64,000 nt of DNA from Oceanospirillum maris DSM 6286 (GTDB lineage: Bacteria; Pseudomonadota; Gammaproteobacteria; Pseudomonadales; Halomonadaceae), in contig NZ_KE383936.1 of the NCBI RefSeq assembly GCF_000422865.1, forward strand, positions 408,456-472,455, read 5' to 3'. Shown one piece after another: positions 18,882 to 28,927 of the stretch. The notes under the pieces are model-generated. The model was not told where the DNA came from. It made no database searches and saw only the letters and a list, made by a program, of their open reading frames with translations. Numbering within the stretch: the stretch's first letter is position 1; the number at the start of each line of letters is the position of its first letter. A program made the position numbers and the translations under genes.

Positions 18882-20270
18882 ATGCACCTGCATATTTTGG
18901 GTATCTGTGGAACCTTTATGGGAAGTCTAGCCTTGTTGGCTCGGGAGCTTGGGCACCAAGTGACAGGCTCTGATGCTAATGTCTATCCCCCTATGAGCAC
19001 GCAGCTTGAAGAGCAAGGCATTGAGATCACTCAAGGGTATGACCCTCAACAGCTAGACCCTGTCCCTGATTTAGTGATTATCGGCAATGCTATGAGCCGA
19101 GGTAATCCGGCGGTCGAGTTTGTGCTGAATAAAGGTATCCCTTATACCTCCGGCCCTCAGTGGTTATCGGAGCATGTACTGCAAGATAAATGGGTGCTTG
19201 CTGTATCCGGTACTCATGGTAAAACCACGACCACGAGTATGCTGGCGCAGATTTTAGACTATGCCAAAATGGCCCCAGGTTTTTTAGTGGGAGGTGTGCC
19301 GGAAAATTTTGGTATCTCTGCCCGCTTAGGTGATACGCCCTTCTTTGTTATTGAAGCGGATGAATATGACTCAGCTTTCTTTGATAAGCGTTCCAAGTTT
19401 GTGCATTACCGCCCACGTACTCTTATTATGAATAACTTGGAATTTGACCACGCGGATATTTTCCCAGATCTGGCGGCGATTCAGCGTCAGTTCCATCACC
19501 TTGTGCGCACTGTACCCTCTGATGGCCTTATTGTTTATAACGATTGTCAATCATTAAACGGTGTGCTGGAGCAAGGTTGCTGGAGTGCTACTCAGGCGAT
19601 AGTCTCAGCCGATCAACCAAAGGGCTGGAGCGCCACGTTACTTCGAGAAGATGGTAGTCGTTTTAACGTGCTGTTAGATGGTCAATCCGTCGCGGAGGTG
19701 TCTTGGTCGTTATCCGGCCAACATAATGTGGCTAATGCTGTGGCCGCAATAGCGGCAGCGCGCCATGTTGGGGTTACGCCTCAGATTGCGGCTGAAGCGT
19801 TGGGTGCCTTTCAAAATGTAAAGCGACGTATGGAGCTACGGGGTGAAGTCAACGGCGTTAAGGTGTATGACGATTTTGCCCACCATCCAACGGCGATCAA
19901 TACGACCTTGGAAGGCGCTAAGGCTCAGCTAGCGCTGGACCCTTCTTTGTCCAGTAATGAAGAGGGGCGTATTCTCGCCGTTATTGAGCCGCGCTCTAAC
20001 ACCATGCGGCTTGGCACACTTCAAGAGCAGTTAATCAACTGCACACAACATGCGGATGAAGCTTTCTGGTATCAGCCCGAAGGCCTGGATTGGAACCTTG
20101 GATCGGTGATAGCTAATGCCTCTATACCGTCTGAACTAGTTGCTGATCTTGATCATCTTATTGTGCGCTTGGTTGAGGTTAGCCAGCCTGGGGATCGTAT
20201 CGTGGTCATGAGTAACGGCAGCTTTGGCGGTATTCATCAAAAACTGCTGACGGCTTTAGCGGAATGTTGA
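18882..20270 (+). CDS. mpl: UDP-N-acetylmuramate:L-alanyl-gamma-D-glutamyl-meso-diaminopimelate ligase
   Basis: A 462-residue Mur-ligase family enzyme. It attaches the recycled tripeptide L-Ala-D-Glu-mDAP directly to UDP-MurNAc, returning turned-over murein to synthesis. The nucleotide fold starts at HILGICGTFMGSLA. The ATP loop is SGTHGKTTTTSM, followed by the metal-site EADEYDSAFFDKR and YDDFAHHPTAI. These sequences distinguish Mpl from MurC. Start ATG 18882 is chosen because AGGGAG precedes it by 7 bases and the fold begins there. ubiX follows by 39 bases and is probably cotranscribed, as in other gammaproteobacteria. Confidence 0.95.
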   Translation: MHLHILGICGTFMGSLALLARELGHQVTGSDANVYPPMSTQLEEQGIEITQGYDPQQLDPVPDLVIIGNAMSRGNPAVEFVLNKGIPYTSGPQWLSEHVLQDKWVLAVSGTHGKTTTTSMLAQILDYAKMAPGFLVGGVPENFGISARLGDTPFFVIEADEYDSAFFDKRSKFVHYRPRTLIMNNLEFDHADIFPDLAAIQRQFHHLVRTVPSDGLIVYNDCQSLNGVLEQGCWSATQAIVSADQPKGWSATLLREDGSRFNVLLDGQSVAEVSWSLSGQHNVANAVAAIAAARHVGVTPQIAAEALGAFQNVKRRMELRGEVNGVKVYDDFAHHPTAINTTLEGAKAQLALDPSLSSNEEGRILAVIEPRSNTMRLGTLQEQLINCTQHADEAFWYQPEGLDWNLGSVIANASIPSELVADLDHLIVRLVEVSQPGDRIVVMSNGSFGGIHQKLLTALAEC

Positions 20271-20309
20271 ACACTAGAATGGCATCAACATAGGTTTAAA
20301 TAAAAAAGA

Positions 20310-20963
20310 ATGACAGCACCGACCCCCTCTTTTCCCTCTTTTGGGCAACAGATCATATCTTCTGAACAACGTGTTACGGTGGCTTTAACAGGCGCTTCAG
20401 GTGTTCAGTACGGTATCCGATTAATTGATTGCTTGGTGGCCTTGGGTTGCGAAGTTTCGGTCATGGTATCGAAAGCGGCTCAAGTGGTGATCGCGACAGA
20501 GACTCAAGAAACCTTTCCTTCTGCCAGCGATAAGCTGCAGGCCTATCTGATTGATCGGTTTAATGCTAAGCCGTGGCAGATTAAGGTTTATGGTCGAGAG
20601 AACTGGATGGCACCTGTGGCCTCTGGCTCTGGTGCGCCCCATAAGATGGTGGTATGTCCCTGTTCTACCGGTACATTGTCCGCTATTGCCACCGCCGCGA
20701 GTAACAACTTGATTGAACGGGCTGCTGATGTTGCGTTAAAAGAGCGCCGCCAGCTTATCCTCGTTCACCGAGAAGCGCCTTATCATGAAGTACATCTACA
20801 GCATATGCTAACCCTGACCCGGATGGGCGCGCTGGTGATGCCCGCAAGCCCCGGTTTCTATCACAACCCCAAAACAATCGAAGATATGGTGGACTTTATC
20901 GTCGCCCGTATCCTCGATCAGCTCGGCTTTGAACAGAATCTGATGCCGAAGTGGGGAGAGTAA
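20310..20963 (+). CDS. ubiX: Flavin prenyltransferase UbiX
   Basis: A 217-residue UbiX/Pad1 family enzyme. It prenylates FMN to make the cofactor of the UbiD decarboxylase in ubiquinone synthesis. The FMN loop is ALTGASGVQYGIRL, with VCPCSTGTLSAIA and EAPYHEVHLQHML as further family landmarks. An N-terminal extension of about 20 residues precedes the fold. It lies downstream of mpl and converges on the EamA transporter gene with only 6 bases between. Confidence 0.94.
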   Translation: MTAPTPSFPSFGQQIISSEQRVTVALTGASGVQYGIRLIDCLVALGCEVSVMVSKAAQVVIATETQETFPSASDKLQAYLIDRFNAKPWQIKVYGRENWMAPVASGSGAPHKMVVCPCSTGTLSAIATAASNNLIERAADVALKERRQLILVHREAPYHEVHLQHMLTLTRMGALVMPASPGFYHNPKTIEDMVDFIVARILDQLGFEQNLMPKWGE

Positions 20964-20969
20964 ATATAG

Positions 20970-21827
20970 TCAGGCTTTTTTTCGGAGTGTTTCATTGACG
21001 GCTGCGGCGATAATGAGGCTACCTCCGATTAGGGTCATTAGCTCAATCTGTTCCCCTAGAATAAGAAAAGCTAGCGCGGCACCATAAACAGGCTGTAGGC
21101 AGGAAATTAAACTGACACTCGCTGCTTTTAGATACCTTAGGCTATTGGCTAATAATGTATGAGGAGCTGCAGTAAAGAAGGTGCCCAGTAACAGTAGTTG
21201 TAGCCATTGATCGCTTTCAAGGGCCTGTAGTTCATTGGTCACAAAGGGCAATAACATAATGGTCACTAAGACTGATTGCCAGCCCATAGTAAGCAACGGA
21301 CTGTATTGCCTGTAATATTTCTTCATCAACAGGTTGCGTAAAGTGAACAGTAAGGCCGATAACACTCCCCAGAAAATACCGACAGCAATAGGGTCTTCGG
21401 GGTTTAGTGATGGAGTCATTAAACTGACACCACCAACAACAAGCACGGCTGCAATAAGGTCGCGTGCTTTGATACGTGCTCGATCAAAAATAGGTTCAAG
21501 CAGTACAGTCATTACCGGATAGGTGAATAACGCTAAGATTCCCACCGTAACACCGGCAACCTGCATCGCATGAAAGTAGGTAATCCAGTGCAATCCGACT
21601 AAAACCGCCAAGCCGATAATGCCAAAATAATGATGCTTATGTTCGAATATTAGGGGTTGCTGCTTTAGCTTTAGCCAGGCGAATAAAAATAAGCCTGCAA
21701 TTAGACAGCGCCATGCGGTGAGGTCTATGGCATTAAGTTGAATAGTTTGCGAAAAAAGAGCAGTGCCTCCAAAGAGCAAGCTGGCGGTATGGAGGCTGAG
21801 CAATCCTTTAAATTGATCGCTTTTCAT
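20970..21827 (-). CDS. EamA/DMT family transporter
   Basis: A 285-residue protein with about ten membrane segments in two EamA repeats. The first ends near FTYPVMTVLLEPIF and the second near CLQPVYGAALAFLILGE; both show the P-x6-7-E pattern of the family. It probably exports an amino acid or other small metabolite. The substrate cannot be told. It starts just after the stop of the GGDEF-like gene upstream (3 bases), so it may be the last gene of that leftward unit. Confidence 0.85.
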   Translation of the reverse strand: MKSDQFKGLLSLHTASLLFGGTALFSQTIQLNAIDLTAWRCLIAGLFLFAWLKLKQQPLIFEHKHHYFGIIGLAVLVGLHWITYFHAMQVAGVTVGILALFTYPVMTVLLEPIFDRARIKARDLIAAVLVVGGVSLMTPSLNPEDPIAVGIFWGVLSALLFTLRNLLMKKYYRQYSPLLTMGWQSVLVTIMLLPFVTNELQALESDQWLQLLLLGTFFTAAPHTLLANSLRYLKAASVSLISCLQPVYGAALAFLILGEQIELMTLIGGSLIIAAAVNETLRKKA

Positions 21828-21830
21828 GAT

Positions 21831-22796
21831 CTAAAGCACCTGGGCATTGAGACGAATATTGTCGCTTAAGGTGCGCTTCAAAAACTGCATCGCATCCTCG
21901 CTGACCTGAAGTGTTATAGGGTTTAGCGTTAAATCTTGCAGTATTGAGTCAATCTCAACTTGATCGGCAATGCGCTGAACCAGACGTTCCTTTAAAACAA
22001 TGCAACCATTGATCGAGGTGTTTGGAAGCAGCAGTAGAAAACTATTGTCGGTCATTCGATAAATTTCGTCGCCTATACGACTGACTTCCTGCATGGTCAT
22101 GCTGATTCTCTTGAGCAGTTTTCGAGCCTTGTTATCACCGTTTTGGCTATGGTAGTCATCGAAGTCATTAAGAGTAAACAGTAATGCCGATAGTGGTCTG
22201 CGGGTTGCTTTTGCTCGAGCCACCTCAGCGGTAAGGCGTTTGTTAAGCTGATTGGCTGAAAATGCACCTGTTGAGCTGTCTTTACCGCTTAAGCTTTCTA
22301 GTGTGCGTGTTTGGCTTTCTTGGGTATAAGCAAAAATAAAACTGATTCCAGAAAATAGACTTAAATTAATGGCTAAATCACTTAGGATCAGAGGGTTGAT
22401 TTGCTCAACGACGAATAGCACAAAAATTGTAAAGAATAGCAGAAGGCTTATAGATGCTTGGCGAACCGGTAAAATGAAATAGGTAAGTACCGGTATCATA
22501 TAGAGCCATTGACGATATAGAGGATCTAAAATAGAGCCGCTGTTAAGCACTACTAAGCTGATAATAATCAGCACGGGGTAGGGGGTGATATCTTTGCTGT
22601 CTGCTTTCTGAAAAAGACGCACCAGTGCGAGAGCGAAAATAAAGGGACTCGATAATGCAGGCCAAAGAATTTGGCTATAGTGCCCTAGCAGATTATGGTA
22701 CCAAGCAATAATAGCGAGCACGATGGCTAAAGAAATATAAAGCCCTGCGATTATTTTATCCCGCAATTTATAAATATTGTTACCAAGCTCAATCAT
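21831..22796 (-). CDS. Membrane protein with degenerate GGDEF domain (second of a tandem pair)
   Basis: A 321-residue protein. The N-terminal 165 residues hold about six membrane segments. The C-terminal half has the GGDEF-domain layout (SGKDSSTGAFSANQLNKRL, then ARAKATRRPLSALLFTLNDFD), but the GGDEF signature is RMTDNSF, so diguanylate cyclase activity is unlikely. ATG 22796 is chosen because it overlaps the upstream stop by eight bases, giving coupled translation; GTG 22832 and ATG 22811 are alternatives. It follows a related protein gene with the same architecture. It could be a c-di-GMP or GTP sensor, or a structural regulator. The function is unknown. Confidence 0.72.
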   Translation of the reverse strand: MIELGNNIYKLRDKIIAGLYISLAIVLAIIAWYHNLLGHYSQILWPALSSPFIFALALVRLFQKADSKDITPYPVLIIISLVVLNSGSILDPLYRQWLYMIPVLTYFILPVRQASISLLLFFTIFVLFVVEQINPLILSDLAINLSLFSGISFIFAYTQESQTRTLESLSGKDSSTGAFSANQLNKRLTAEVARAKATRRPLSALLFTLNDFDDYHSQNGDNKARKLLKRISMTMQEVSRIGDEIYRMTDNSFLLLLPNTSINGCIVLKERLVQRIADQVEIDSILQDLTLNPITLQVSEDAMQFLKRTLSDNIRLNAQVL

Positions 22797-23736
22797 AGTG
22801 TTCGTGCTCATTTTGGATATCAATAAAATCACTTCTTAGATAGAGCGGTGAATCCATTTCTTGCTGCTCAGCAAAAGCAATAACCTCAGACGTTTTTTGT
22901 AGTAGCTCTTGCTCAGTTTCATGCTCCCCTGGTACTACAGCGGCTAGGTGCATATCCTTATGAAAGTTATTGTAGTGTTGATAGCAGATACTTAAGCTAT
23001 CGTGAAATGAGCCGGTTGGCATTAGTGCTATCAGGTGATCATCCACGCGGTAGAGGCGATCGAAGGGGCGTAACCGTTCGTTAAAGGCTTCTGATGCTAT
23101 TCTTAAAGAGTGTTCATCTTGATTACGATGCTTGATGCATAATAGGGCTAAGCTGGTATTTTCTCGATCTGCACGTGCAAGCTCCCTAGGAAGATCATCT
23201 TGGAATTGTTGACGGTTATAGGCTGCACAATCTGCATCAAGGCTAACCAGTTGTTGTAAATGCCGTTGCTTTTCGCGGTTGATGAAGATAAAAATACAGG
23301 CAATTGAGGTTGCCGACCAAAATAAATAAAGCACCTGTAGCCGCTCTATACCACCCAGTTGAACTGTCGTTGATAAGTTGAATATAAGGGCATAGCCAAG
23401 GGTTAGAATTAAGGCTGCTTTGAAAGGTAATAAGCTAAATAGGTACAAGGGTAAAATATAAGCCCATTGCGCGGTAAGAATAACAGGAACCCAGTCCCCT
23501 AAAATGGTCAGTGCGCCAAGAAACAACAGTACGATTAAGGGTAAAATCTGGGATGGCTTTTGAGTAAAAATAACGTTATAGCTGCCTGTAGCAAGTAGTG
23601 TCAGGCTAATAAGAAGCAGGGCCTGGCCGGCATCAGGCTGTCGATTTAAAAATTGCGTCCAGCTTAATAGCAGCGTCGCGACACCCGCAAGAATAAAGTA
23701 AACGGCATTGAGGCGTGCTTTGTACTTGATGTCCAT
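22789..23736 (-). CDS. Membrane protein with degenerate GGDEF domain (first of a tandem pair)
   Basis: A 315-residue protein. About five or six membrane segments occupy residues 10-150. A C-terminal domain has the outline of a GGDEF domain: LDADCAAYNRQQFQDDLPREL and RADRENTSLALLCIKHRN. The signature loop is YRVDDHLIALMP, without GG(D/E)EF, so it is probably not a cyclase. The acidic, His-rich C-terminus (NEHEHYD) may bind metal. It overlaps the next gene by eight bases. The two proteins look like diverged copies and may form a heteromer. Confidence 0.72.
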   Translation of the reverse strand: MDIKYKARLNAVYFILAGVATLLLSWTQFLNRQPDAGQALLLISLTLLATGSYNVIFTQKPSQILPLIVLLFLGALTILGDWVPVILTAQWAYILPLYLFSLLPFKAALILTLGYALIFNLSTTVQLGGIERLQVLYLFWSATSIACIFIFINREKQRHLQQLVSLDADCAAYNRQQFQDDLPRELARADRENTSLALLCIKHRNQDEHSLRIASEAFNERLRPFDRLYRVDDHLIALMPTGSFHDSLSICYQHYNNFHKDMHLAAVVPGEHETEQELLQKTSEVIAFAEQQEMDSPLYLRSDFIDIQNEHEHYD

Positions 23737-24001
23737 TCGCGTATAGTTGCCTGTTATGAAAAATGCAAATACGCGGATTATAACGATTACACGCCTTAAA
23801 GGTAGAGCTTAACGGATATATTTACCGCACATTGACTATAAGGCCAGTACCGATTTCTGTTCAGAATACTGTTGATAAAAAGTTGTTTTAAGTCATAAAA
23901 AATTATTAACAGCCATCCATGAATAGAATGCTACGGTGGATAGAGCGCTACGCTACTGGTATGACTTCGGCATATTTAAGAAAACACCAAGGTTTAATTT
24001 C

Positions 24002-25258
24002 ATGAATATTAATGAATATATGCAGACGCTAGGGCAGAACGCCCGCCTTGCTTCCCGCGCCATTGCAAAAGCAGATACCCGTTTAAAAAACCAAGCATTA
24101 CTGGCTACAGCCGATGCTCTGGATGCTGCTCGCCCCGCTTTAGCTATGGCTAATGAGAAAGATCTTGATCAAGGCAGGATCAATGGTCTTGATAGCGCCT
24201 TGCTGGATCGCTTAGCACTGACGCCTAAGGTGATCGACACTATGATCGAAGGGCTTCGCCAAGTGGCAGCGCTGCCTGATCCTGTCGGTGAGATTACAGA
24301 TATGAATTTCCGTCCAAGCGGTATTCAGTTAGGGAAAATGCGAGTCCCTCTTGGTGTTGTGGGTATTATTTATGAATCGCGTCCCAATGTAACCGTTGAA
24401 GCGGCAAGCCTGTGTTTAAAATCAGGTAATGCCGTGATTCTACGAGGTGGCTCTGAGGCGATTCACTCTAATCAGGCGATTGCTAAATGTTTAGCTGCAG
24501 CTTTAGAGGGCTCTGGTTTACCTGTTGGGGCTGTTCAAGTTGTTGAAACGACCGATCGTGCAGCGGTTGGTGAGTTGATTACGATGTCTAATTTTGTTGA
24601 TGTGATTGTTCCGCGCGGCGGCAAAGGCTTGATTGAGCGTGTTAGCAAAGATGCCACCGTGCCTGTTATTAAGCACCTTGATGGTATCTGCCATGTGTAT
24701 ATTGATGATCACGCTGACCTAGAAAAAGCGATTAAGATTGCGGTGAACTCTAAAACGCATCGCTATGGCACCTGTAATACCATGGAAACACTTTTGGTGG
24801 CTGAATCTGTGGCAGATAAAGTGCTCCCTTTATTGGCAAAAGAATATGCTGAAAAAGAAGTTGAGCTTCGCGGTTGTGCTAAAACCTGTGCTATTTTGAC
24901 CGATGCCATCTCTGCAACGGAAGATGACTGGAGCACAGAGTATCTTGCTCCGGTTTTGGCGATCAAGATAGTCGCGGGTATAGATGAAGCGATTGATCAT
25001 ATCAATAACTACGGCTCTCATCATACCGATGCGATTGTGACGGAAAACTACACCTTGGCCCGTCGTTTTCTGGCAGAGGTTGATTCCAGCTCCGTTATGG
25101 TTAATGCTTCGACCCGCTTTGCGGATGGCTTTGAGTATGGTTTGGGTGCAGAAATTGGTATCTCTACCGATAAAATTCATGCCCGTGGCCCTGTCGGGTT
25201 AGAAGGTTTAACGTCTCAGAAATATGTGGTCTTTGGTGATGGGCATATTCGTCAGTAA
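24002..25258 (+). CDS. proA: Gamma-glutamyl phosphate reductase
   Basis: A 418-residue ProA, the NADPH-dependent enzyme reducing glutamate 5-phosphate to the semialdehyde in proline synthesis. The catalytic Cys lies in [27 protein letters not shown] and the C-terminal [14 protein letters not shown] are family hallmarks. ATG 24002 ([15 protein letters not shown]) is preferred over 23936. proB is not adjacent. nadD overlaps its 3' end, the start of a long rightward run of housekeeping genes. Confidence 0.96.
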   Translation: MNINEYMQTLGQNARLASRAIAKADTRLKNQALLATADALDAARPALAMANEKDLDQGRINGLDSALLDRLALTPKVIDTMIEGLRQVAALPDPVGEITDMNFRPSGIQLGKMRVPLGVVGIIYESRPNVTVEAASLCLKSGNAVILRGGSEAIHSNQAIAKCLAAALEGSGLPVGAVQVVETTDRAAVGELITMSNFVDVIVPRGGKGLIERVSKDATVPVIKHLDGICHVYIDDHADLEKAIKIAVNSKTHRYGTCNTMETLLVAESVADKVLPLLAKEYAEKEVELRGCAKTCAILTDAISATEDDWSTEYLAPVLAIKIVAGIDEAIDHINNYGSHHTDAIVTENYTLARRFLAEVDSSSVMVNASTRFADGFEYGLGAEIGISTDKIHARGPVGLEGLTSQKYVVFGDGHIRQ

Positions 25259-25988
25259 TGCTGAGGTGAATAAGACCCGTCTGCATCGGCCCAATGTGAT
25301 CGCGGTTATGGGTGGGACTTTTGACCCTGTTCATAACGGCCATTTGCGCTCTGCTTTGGAGTTGAAACAGTTGCTCGCGCTTGATGCCGTGCATCTGGTT
25401 CCTTGCCATCAAACGCCCCATCGGGCGCAGCCTGGTAGAAGCAGTCAACAGCGGTTAGATATGCTGCACTGTGCCGTAGGTGATGAAGCGGGCCTATGCA
25501 TTGATGACCGTGAACTGCGACTGGATCAGCGCTCCTATTCTGTTGTGACTCTTGAGGATTTGCGACTAGAGTTAGGCGATGATGCGGTTATTTGCTGGGT
25601 GATGGGGGTTGATGCTTTTGCACATTTTACTCGCTGGCATCAGTGGGCCCGTATTTTAGAGTTGGCCAACTTGGTGGTCATGACACGGCCTGGCTTTGAC
25701 TTGGCCTCTACTTCCAAGGAAGCCTGTCTTTGGCGTGAGCGAGCATTAGCAGCATCGGTATTAACAGAGTCTTTGAGTCAATGTTCCCAAGAATATAATG
25801 CGGGGCACATTATTCCGGTGCGATTGCCGTCTCAGCTTGAGATATCGGCAACCTATATTCGAGACCAGCTTGCTAAAGGAAACTCTGTACGTTATCTGTT
25901 GCCTGATAATGTGATTGACTATATTCACACCTATTCGCTCTACCAAGACACATCTTCTTCCGGTCAAAATTCATCGAATCAGGGGTAA
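25224..25988 (+). CDS. nadD: Nicotinate-nucleotide adenylyltransferase
   Basis: NadD transfers AMP to nicotinate mononucleotide in NAD synthesis. The nucleotidyltransferase loop is [13 protein letters not shown] and the second motif is [10 protein letters not shown]. The start is uncertain: ATG 25224 overlaps proA by 35 bases, while ATG 25239, GTG 25266 and ATG 25308 are also in frame and none has a strong ribosome site. The core fold begins at [10 protein letters not shown], so the true protein is between 226 and 254 residues. The C-terminal tail is Ser/Asn-rich. proA-nadD-rsfS-rlmH is a standard gammaproteobacterial order. Confidence 0.93.
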   Translation: MWSLVMGIFVSNAEVNKTRLHRPNVIAVMGGTFDPVHNGHLRSALELKQLLALDAVHLVPCHQTPHRAQPGRSSQQRLDMLHCAVGDEAGLCIDDRELRLDQRSYSVVTLEDLRLELGDDAVICWVMGVDAFAHFTRWHQWARILELANLVVMTRPGFDLASTSKEACLWRERALAASVLTESLSQCSQEYNAGHIIPVRLPSQLEISATYIRDQLAKGNSVRYLLPDNVIDYIHTYSLYQDTSSSGQNSSNQG

Positions 25989-26184
25989 GGCTCTTTATTT
26001 TTACCTTATTTGGGTTTGATTTCCTCTGAACTGGAGGAGAAAATGGTTTTTTATCGCCTCATTGTCGAGTTTTTACAGTGAAATGAACATTAAGGCTACA
26101 AAGCTGCCTTAACTTGTAAGACAATTACGCCCTTATTCGATTAATCCTGAAAAAATCTGGTTAATCCTGGAAATCTGAGGTCCT

Positions 26185-26547
26185 ATGCAAACAGAACAAC
26201 TCAAGCAGCTAGTTATTAACTCGCTGGAAGAGATGAAAGGTAACGACATCGTTGTGCTTGATGTACAAGGCAATACGAGTGTTACTGATTTTATGATAAT
26301 CGCCAGCGGTACATCTAGCCGCCATGTTGCATCCCTTGCCAATAATGTTGTGGTAACGGCTAAAGAAAATGGCGTTCGTCCTTTGGGTGTTGAAGGTCAA
26401 TCCGGTAGTGAGTGGGTTCTCGTAGATTTAGGTGATGTTGTGGTGCATGTTATGCAACCTACAACACGCCAGTTCTATGATCTTGAGCGCCTTTGGGGTG
26501 ATCTGCCCGACGATTCTGTACAGGAGTCGGCGGAGAGCCTTTCTTGA
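26185..26547 (+). CDS. rsfS: Ribosomal silencing factor RsfS
   Basis: A 120-residue RsfS (DUF143) protein. It binds ribosomal protein uL14 and blocks subunit joining when nutrients fall. Typical segments are present: [28 protein letters not shown], seen in parts, and [25 protein letters not shown] precedes the ATG. The stop overlaps the rlmH TTG start. Confidence 0.95.
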   Translation: MQTEQLKQLVINSLEEMKGNDIVVLDVQGNTSVTDFMIIASGTSSRHVASLANNVVVTAKENGVRPLGVEGQSGSEWVLVDLGDVVVHVMQPTTRQFYDLERLWGDLPDDSVQESAESLS

Positions 26548-27011
26548 AGATCAAGCTTATTGCAGTAGGTACTAAAATGCCTAAGTGGGTAGAGCAGGGT
26601 TATGAAGAATATGCCAAGCGTCTGCCTCGGGAGTTTTCTTTAGAGTTGATTGAGATTGCTCCCGGCAATCGCGGAAAAAATGCGGATATCGAACGTGCTA
26701 TCCGCAAAGAAGGAGAGCTGATGATGTCTAAAATCAGCGCTTCTGATCATGTGGTTGCCTTAGAAGTTCTCGGTAAGCCTTGGTCAACTGAGCAACTAGC
26801 CTCTGAAGCTGAAGGATGGCTAATGCTCGGTCAAGATATCTGTTTGTTAGTAGGCGGCCCTGAAGGTTTAGCTCAAGAATGCAAACAGCGGGCGAACCAG
26901 CAATGGTCGTTGTCCCCTTTGACGCTGCCACACCCTATGGTGAGAATTTTGCTCGCAGAACAAGTCTATCGGGTTTGGAGCGTTATTCAGGGTCATCCTT
27001 ATCATCGCTAA
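26544..27011 (+). CDS. rlmH: 23S rRNA (pseudouridine1915-N3)-methyltransferase
   Basis: A 155-residue SPOUT methyltransferase that modifies pseudouridine 1915 of 23S rRNA using S-adenosylmethionine. The knot motif LLVGGPEGL and the C-terminal [20 protein letters not shown] segment, seen in parts, are diagnostic. Translation begins at a TTG (MKIKLIAVG) that overlaps the rsfS stop TGA, so it depends on coupling. Confidence 0.96.
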   Translation: MKIKLIAVGTKMPKWVEQGYEEYAKRLPREFSLELIEIAPGNRGKNADIERAIRKEGELMMSKISASDHVVALEVLGKPWSTEQLASEAEGWLMLGQDICLLVGGPEGLAQECKQRANQQWSLSPLTLPHPMVRILLAEQVYRVWSVIQGHPYHR

Positions 27012-27046
27012 ACTTCTCTTCTTATTAAAAGAACGGTGACATCCAG

Positions 27047-28927
27047 ATGTCAGAAAAACGCACATTTAAAAATCTAGACCTTGAATTTCGCCTTTTCAAG
27101 GAACGGATGTTTGTCGCTTTTGCCATCGTTATCGTTCTTATTTTTGTACTTATTTCGCGTATGGTTTACCTACAGGTATACCAACATGATATCTATACGA
27201 CCAAATCCGATAAAAACCGTATGCACGTACGGGCTATCCCCCCAACCCGAGGCCTTATTCTTGACCGCAAGGGCCGTATGCTGGCGGAAAACCTTCCTAG
27301 CTATAACTTAATGTTTGTTCGCGAACAGGCTAAAGATATTCAAGGTGTTCTGGATGTGTTGGCGGAAATTCTAGAGCTGGATAAAAAACAGAAAACTGAT
27401 ATGGCTGAGCAGGCTTATAGCCAGCGTCGACCATTTCACTCAGCGCTATTACTGAGCCAGCTGAATGAAAAACAAATTGCTAAAATTTCGGTTAACCGCT
27501 ATCGGCTATCAGGCGTTGAAATTGAAGCGCAGCTAATTCGACACTACCCCTACGGCCCCATGACGGCCCATGTTTTAGGTTATGTTTCCCGTATTAGTGA
27601 AAAAGATCTGACAAATGTTGATCGCTCACAATATGCTGGTACTTATTATATTGGCAAGAGTGGTATTGAGCGTCAATATGAAGAAACATTACATGGCCGA
27701 GTGGGCGTGCAAACGGTAGAGACTAATGCTCGGGGGCGGATTCTGAGTGTTTTAGATGAGACGTTACCTCAGCCTGGTGAATCCCTAACACTACACTTAG
27801 ATGCCGATTTACAATACGCCGCTATACGTGCTCTATCAGGCTTTAGGGGAGCTATTGTTGCTATTGAACCAAGCACAGGTGGTATTCTTGCCATGGTGAG
27901 TACGCCTAGCTTTGATCCCAACCTTTTTGTCTCTGGTATCGATAGTAAAACTTACCGACAACTGATTACCTCCCGTGATTTACCGATGTTTAATCGCAGC
28001 ATTCGAGGTAATTACCCTCCTGCATCGACCATTAAAGCTTTTATGGCACTAGCTGGGTTAGAGGCTGGTGTTATTAACCGTAATACAAGTATAGAAGACC
28101 CAGGCTGGTTTCAGCTACCCAATGACAAACGCTTTTACCGCAACTGGAAGCGCGGAGGTCACGGCACGGTTAATCTGAATCGGGCGATTGTGGTGTCTAA
28201 CGATACCTACTTTTACCATTTGGCCTTTAACTTAGGTATTGATCGGATTCATCCTTTTATGGAGCGCTTTGGCTTTGGTGTGAATACGTCATTAGATTTG
28301 CCTCAGGCATCGGCTGGATTAATGCCTAGTCGAGAGTGGAAAAAAGGCGCTCGTAAATCTCCTTGGTTTCCAGGTGAAACATTAAGTGTTGGGATTGGGC
28401 AGGGTTACTGGCAGGCAACGCCACTGCAAATAGCCACCTCGATGGCATTATTGGCAAATCGTGGCAAATGGGTACAGCCTAGGATTGTGAAGCAAGTTGG
28501 TGACGAGGATATTCCTTTAAAGCAGGATGGTACTCCTGACGATATCGTGCTGTCGGATCCAACCCACTGGGATCAGGTGATTCAAGCGATGGTTGATGTG
28601 GTTCATAGTCGTCACGGTACAGCGCGTAAGATGAGTCGAGGGGTGGATTATATTATTGCAGGTAAGACCGGTACGGCTCAGGTTAAAAGCATTAAACAGG
28701 GCGAAGTGTACGATGAAAATAAAATTGCTGAACGCTATCGTGATCATGCCTTGTTTGCAGGCTTTGCTCCAAGGGATAATCCTAAAATTGCACTAGCTGT
28801 TGTTGTTGAAAATTCTGGTGGTGGTAGCTCCACTGCAGCACCGATTGCGCGGATGGTTTTTGATGCCTATCTTAAAAAAACTGATGAAAAGTCATCCTCA
28901 GAAAAAGCGGTTAAAGGCAGTCAATGA
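27047..28927 (+). CDS. mrdA: Penicillin-binding protein 2 (elongation transpeptidase)
   Basis: A 626-residue monofunctional transpeptidase of the rod complex that cross-links new murein during cell elongation. One membrane anchor lies near residues 20-42. The PBP dimerisation domain has RGLILDRKGRMLAENLPSYNL. The catalytic domain has PPASTIKAF (SxxK), VSNDTYFY (SxN) and AGKTGTAQ (KTG). Length matches the family. rodA follows with a four-base ATGA overlap. Confidence 0.97.
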   Translation: MSEKRTFKNLDLEFRLFKERMFVAFAIVIVLIFVLISRMVYLQVYQHDIYTTKSDKNRMHVRAIPPTRGLILDRKGRMLAENLPSYNLMFVREQAKDIQGVLDVLAEILELDKKQKTDMAEQAYSQRRPFHSALLLSQLNEKQIAKISVNRYRLSGVEIEAQLIRHYPYGPMTAHVLGYVSRISEKDLTNVDRSQYAGTYYIGKSGIERQYEETLHGRVGVQTVETNARGRILSVLDETLPQPGESLTLHLDADLQYAAIRALSGFRGAIVAIEPSTGGILAMVSTPSFDPNLFVSGIDSKTYRQLITSRDLPMFNRSIRGNYPPASTIKAFMALAGLEAGVINRNTSIEDPGWFQLPNDKRFYRNWKRGGHGTVNLNRAIVVSNDTYFYHLAFNLGIDRIHPFMERFGFGVNTSLDLPQASAGLMPSREWKKGARKSPWFPGETLSVGIGQGYWQATPLQIATSMALLANRGKWVQPRIVKQVGDEDIPLKQDGTPDDIVLSDPTHWDQVIQAMVDVVHSRHGTARKMSRGVDYIIAGKTGTAQVKSIKQGEVYDENKIAERYRDHALFAGFAPRDNPKIALAVVVENSGGGSSTAAPIARMVFDAYLKKTDEKSSSEKAVKGSQ

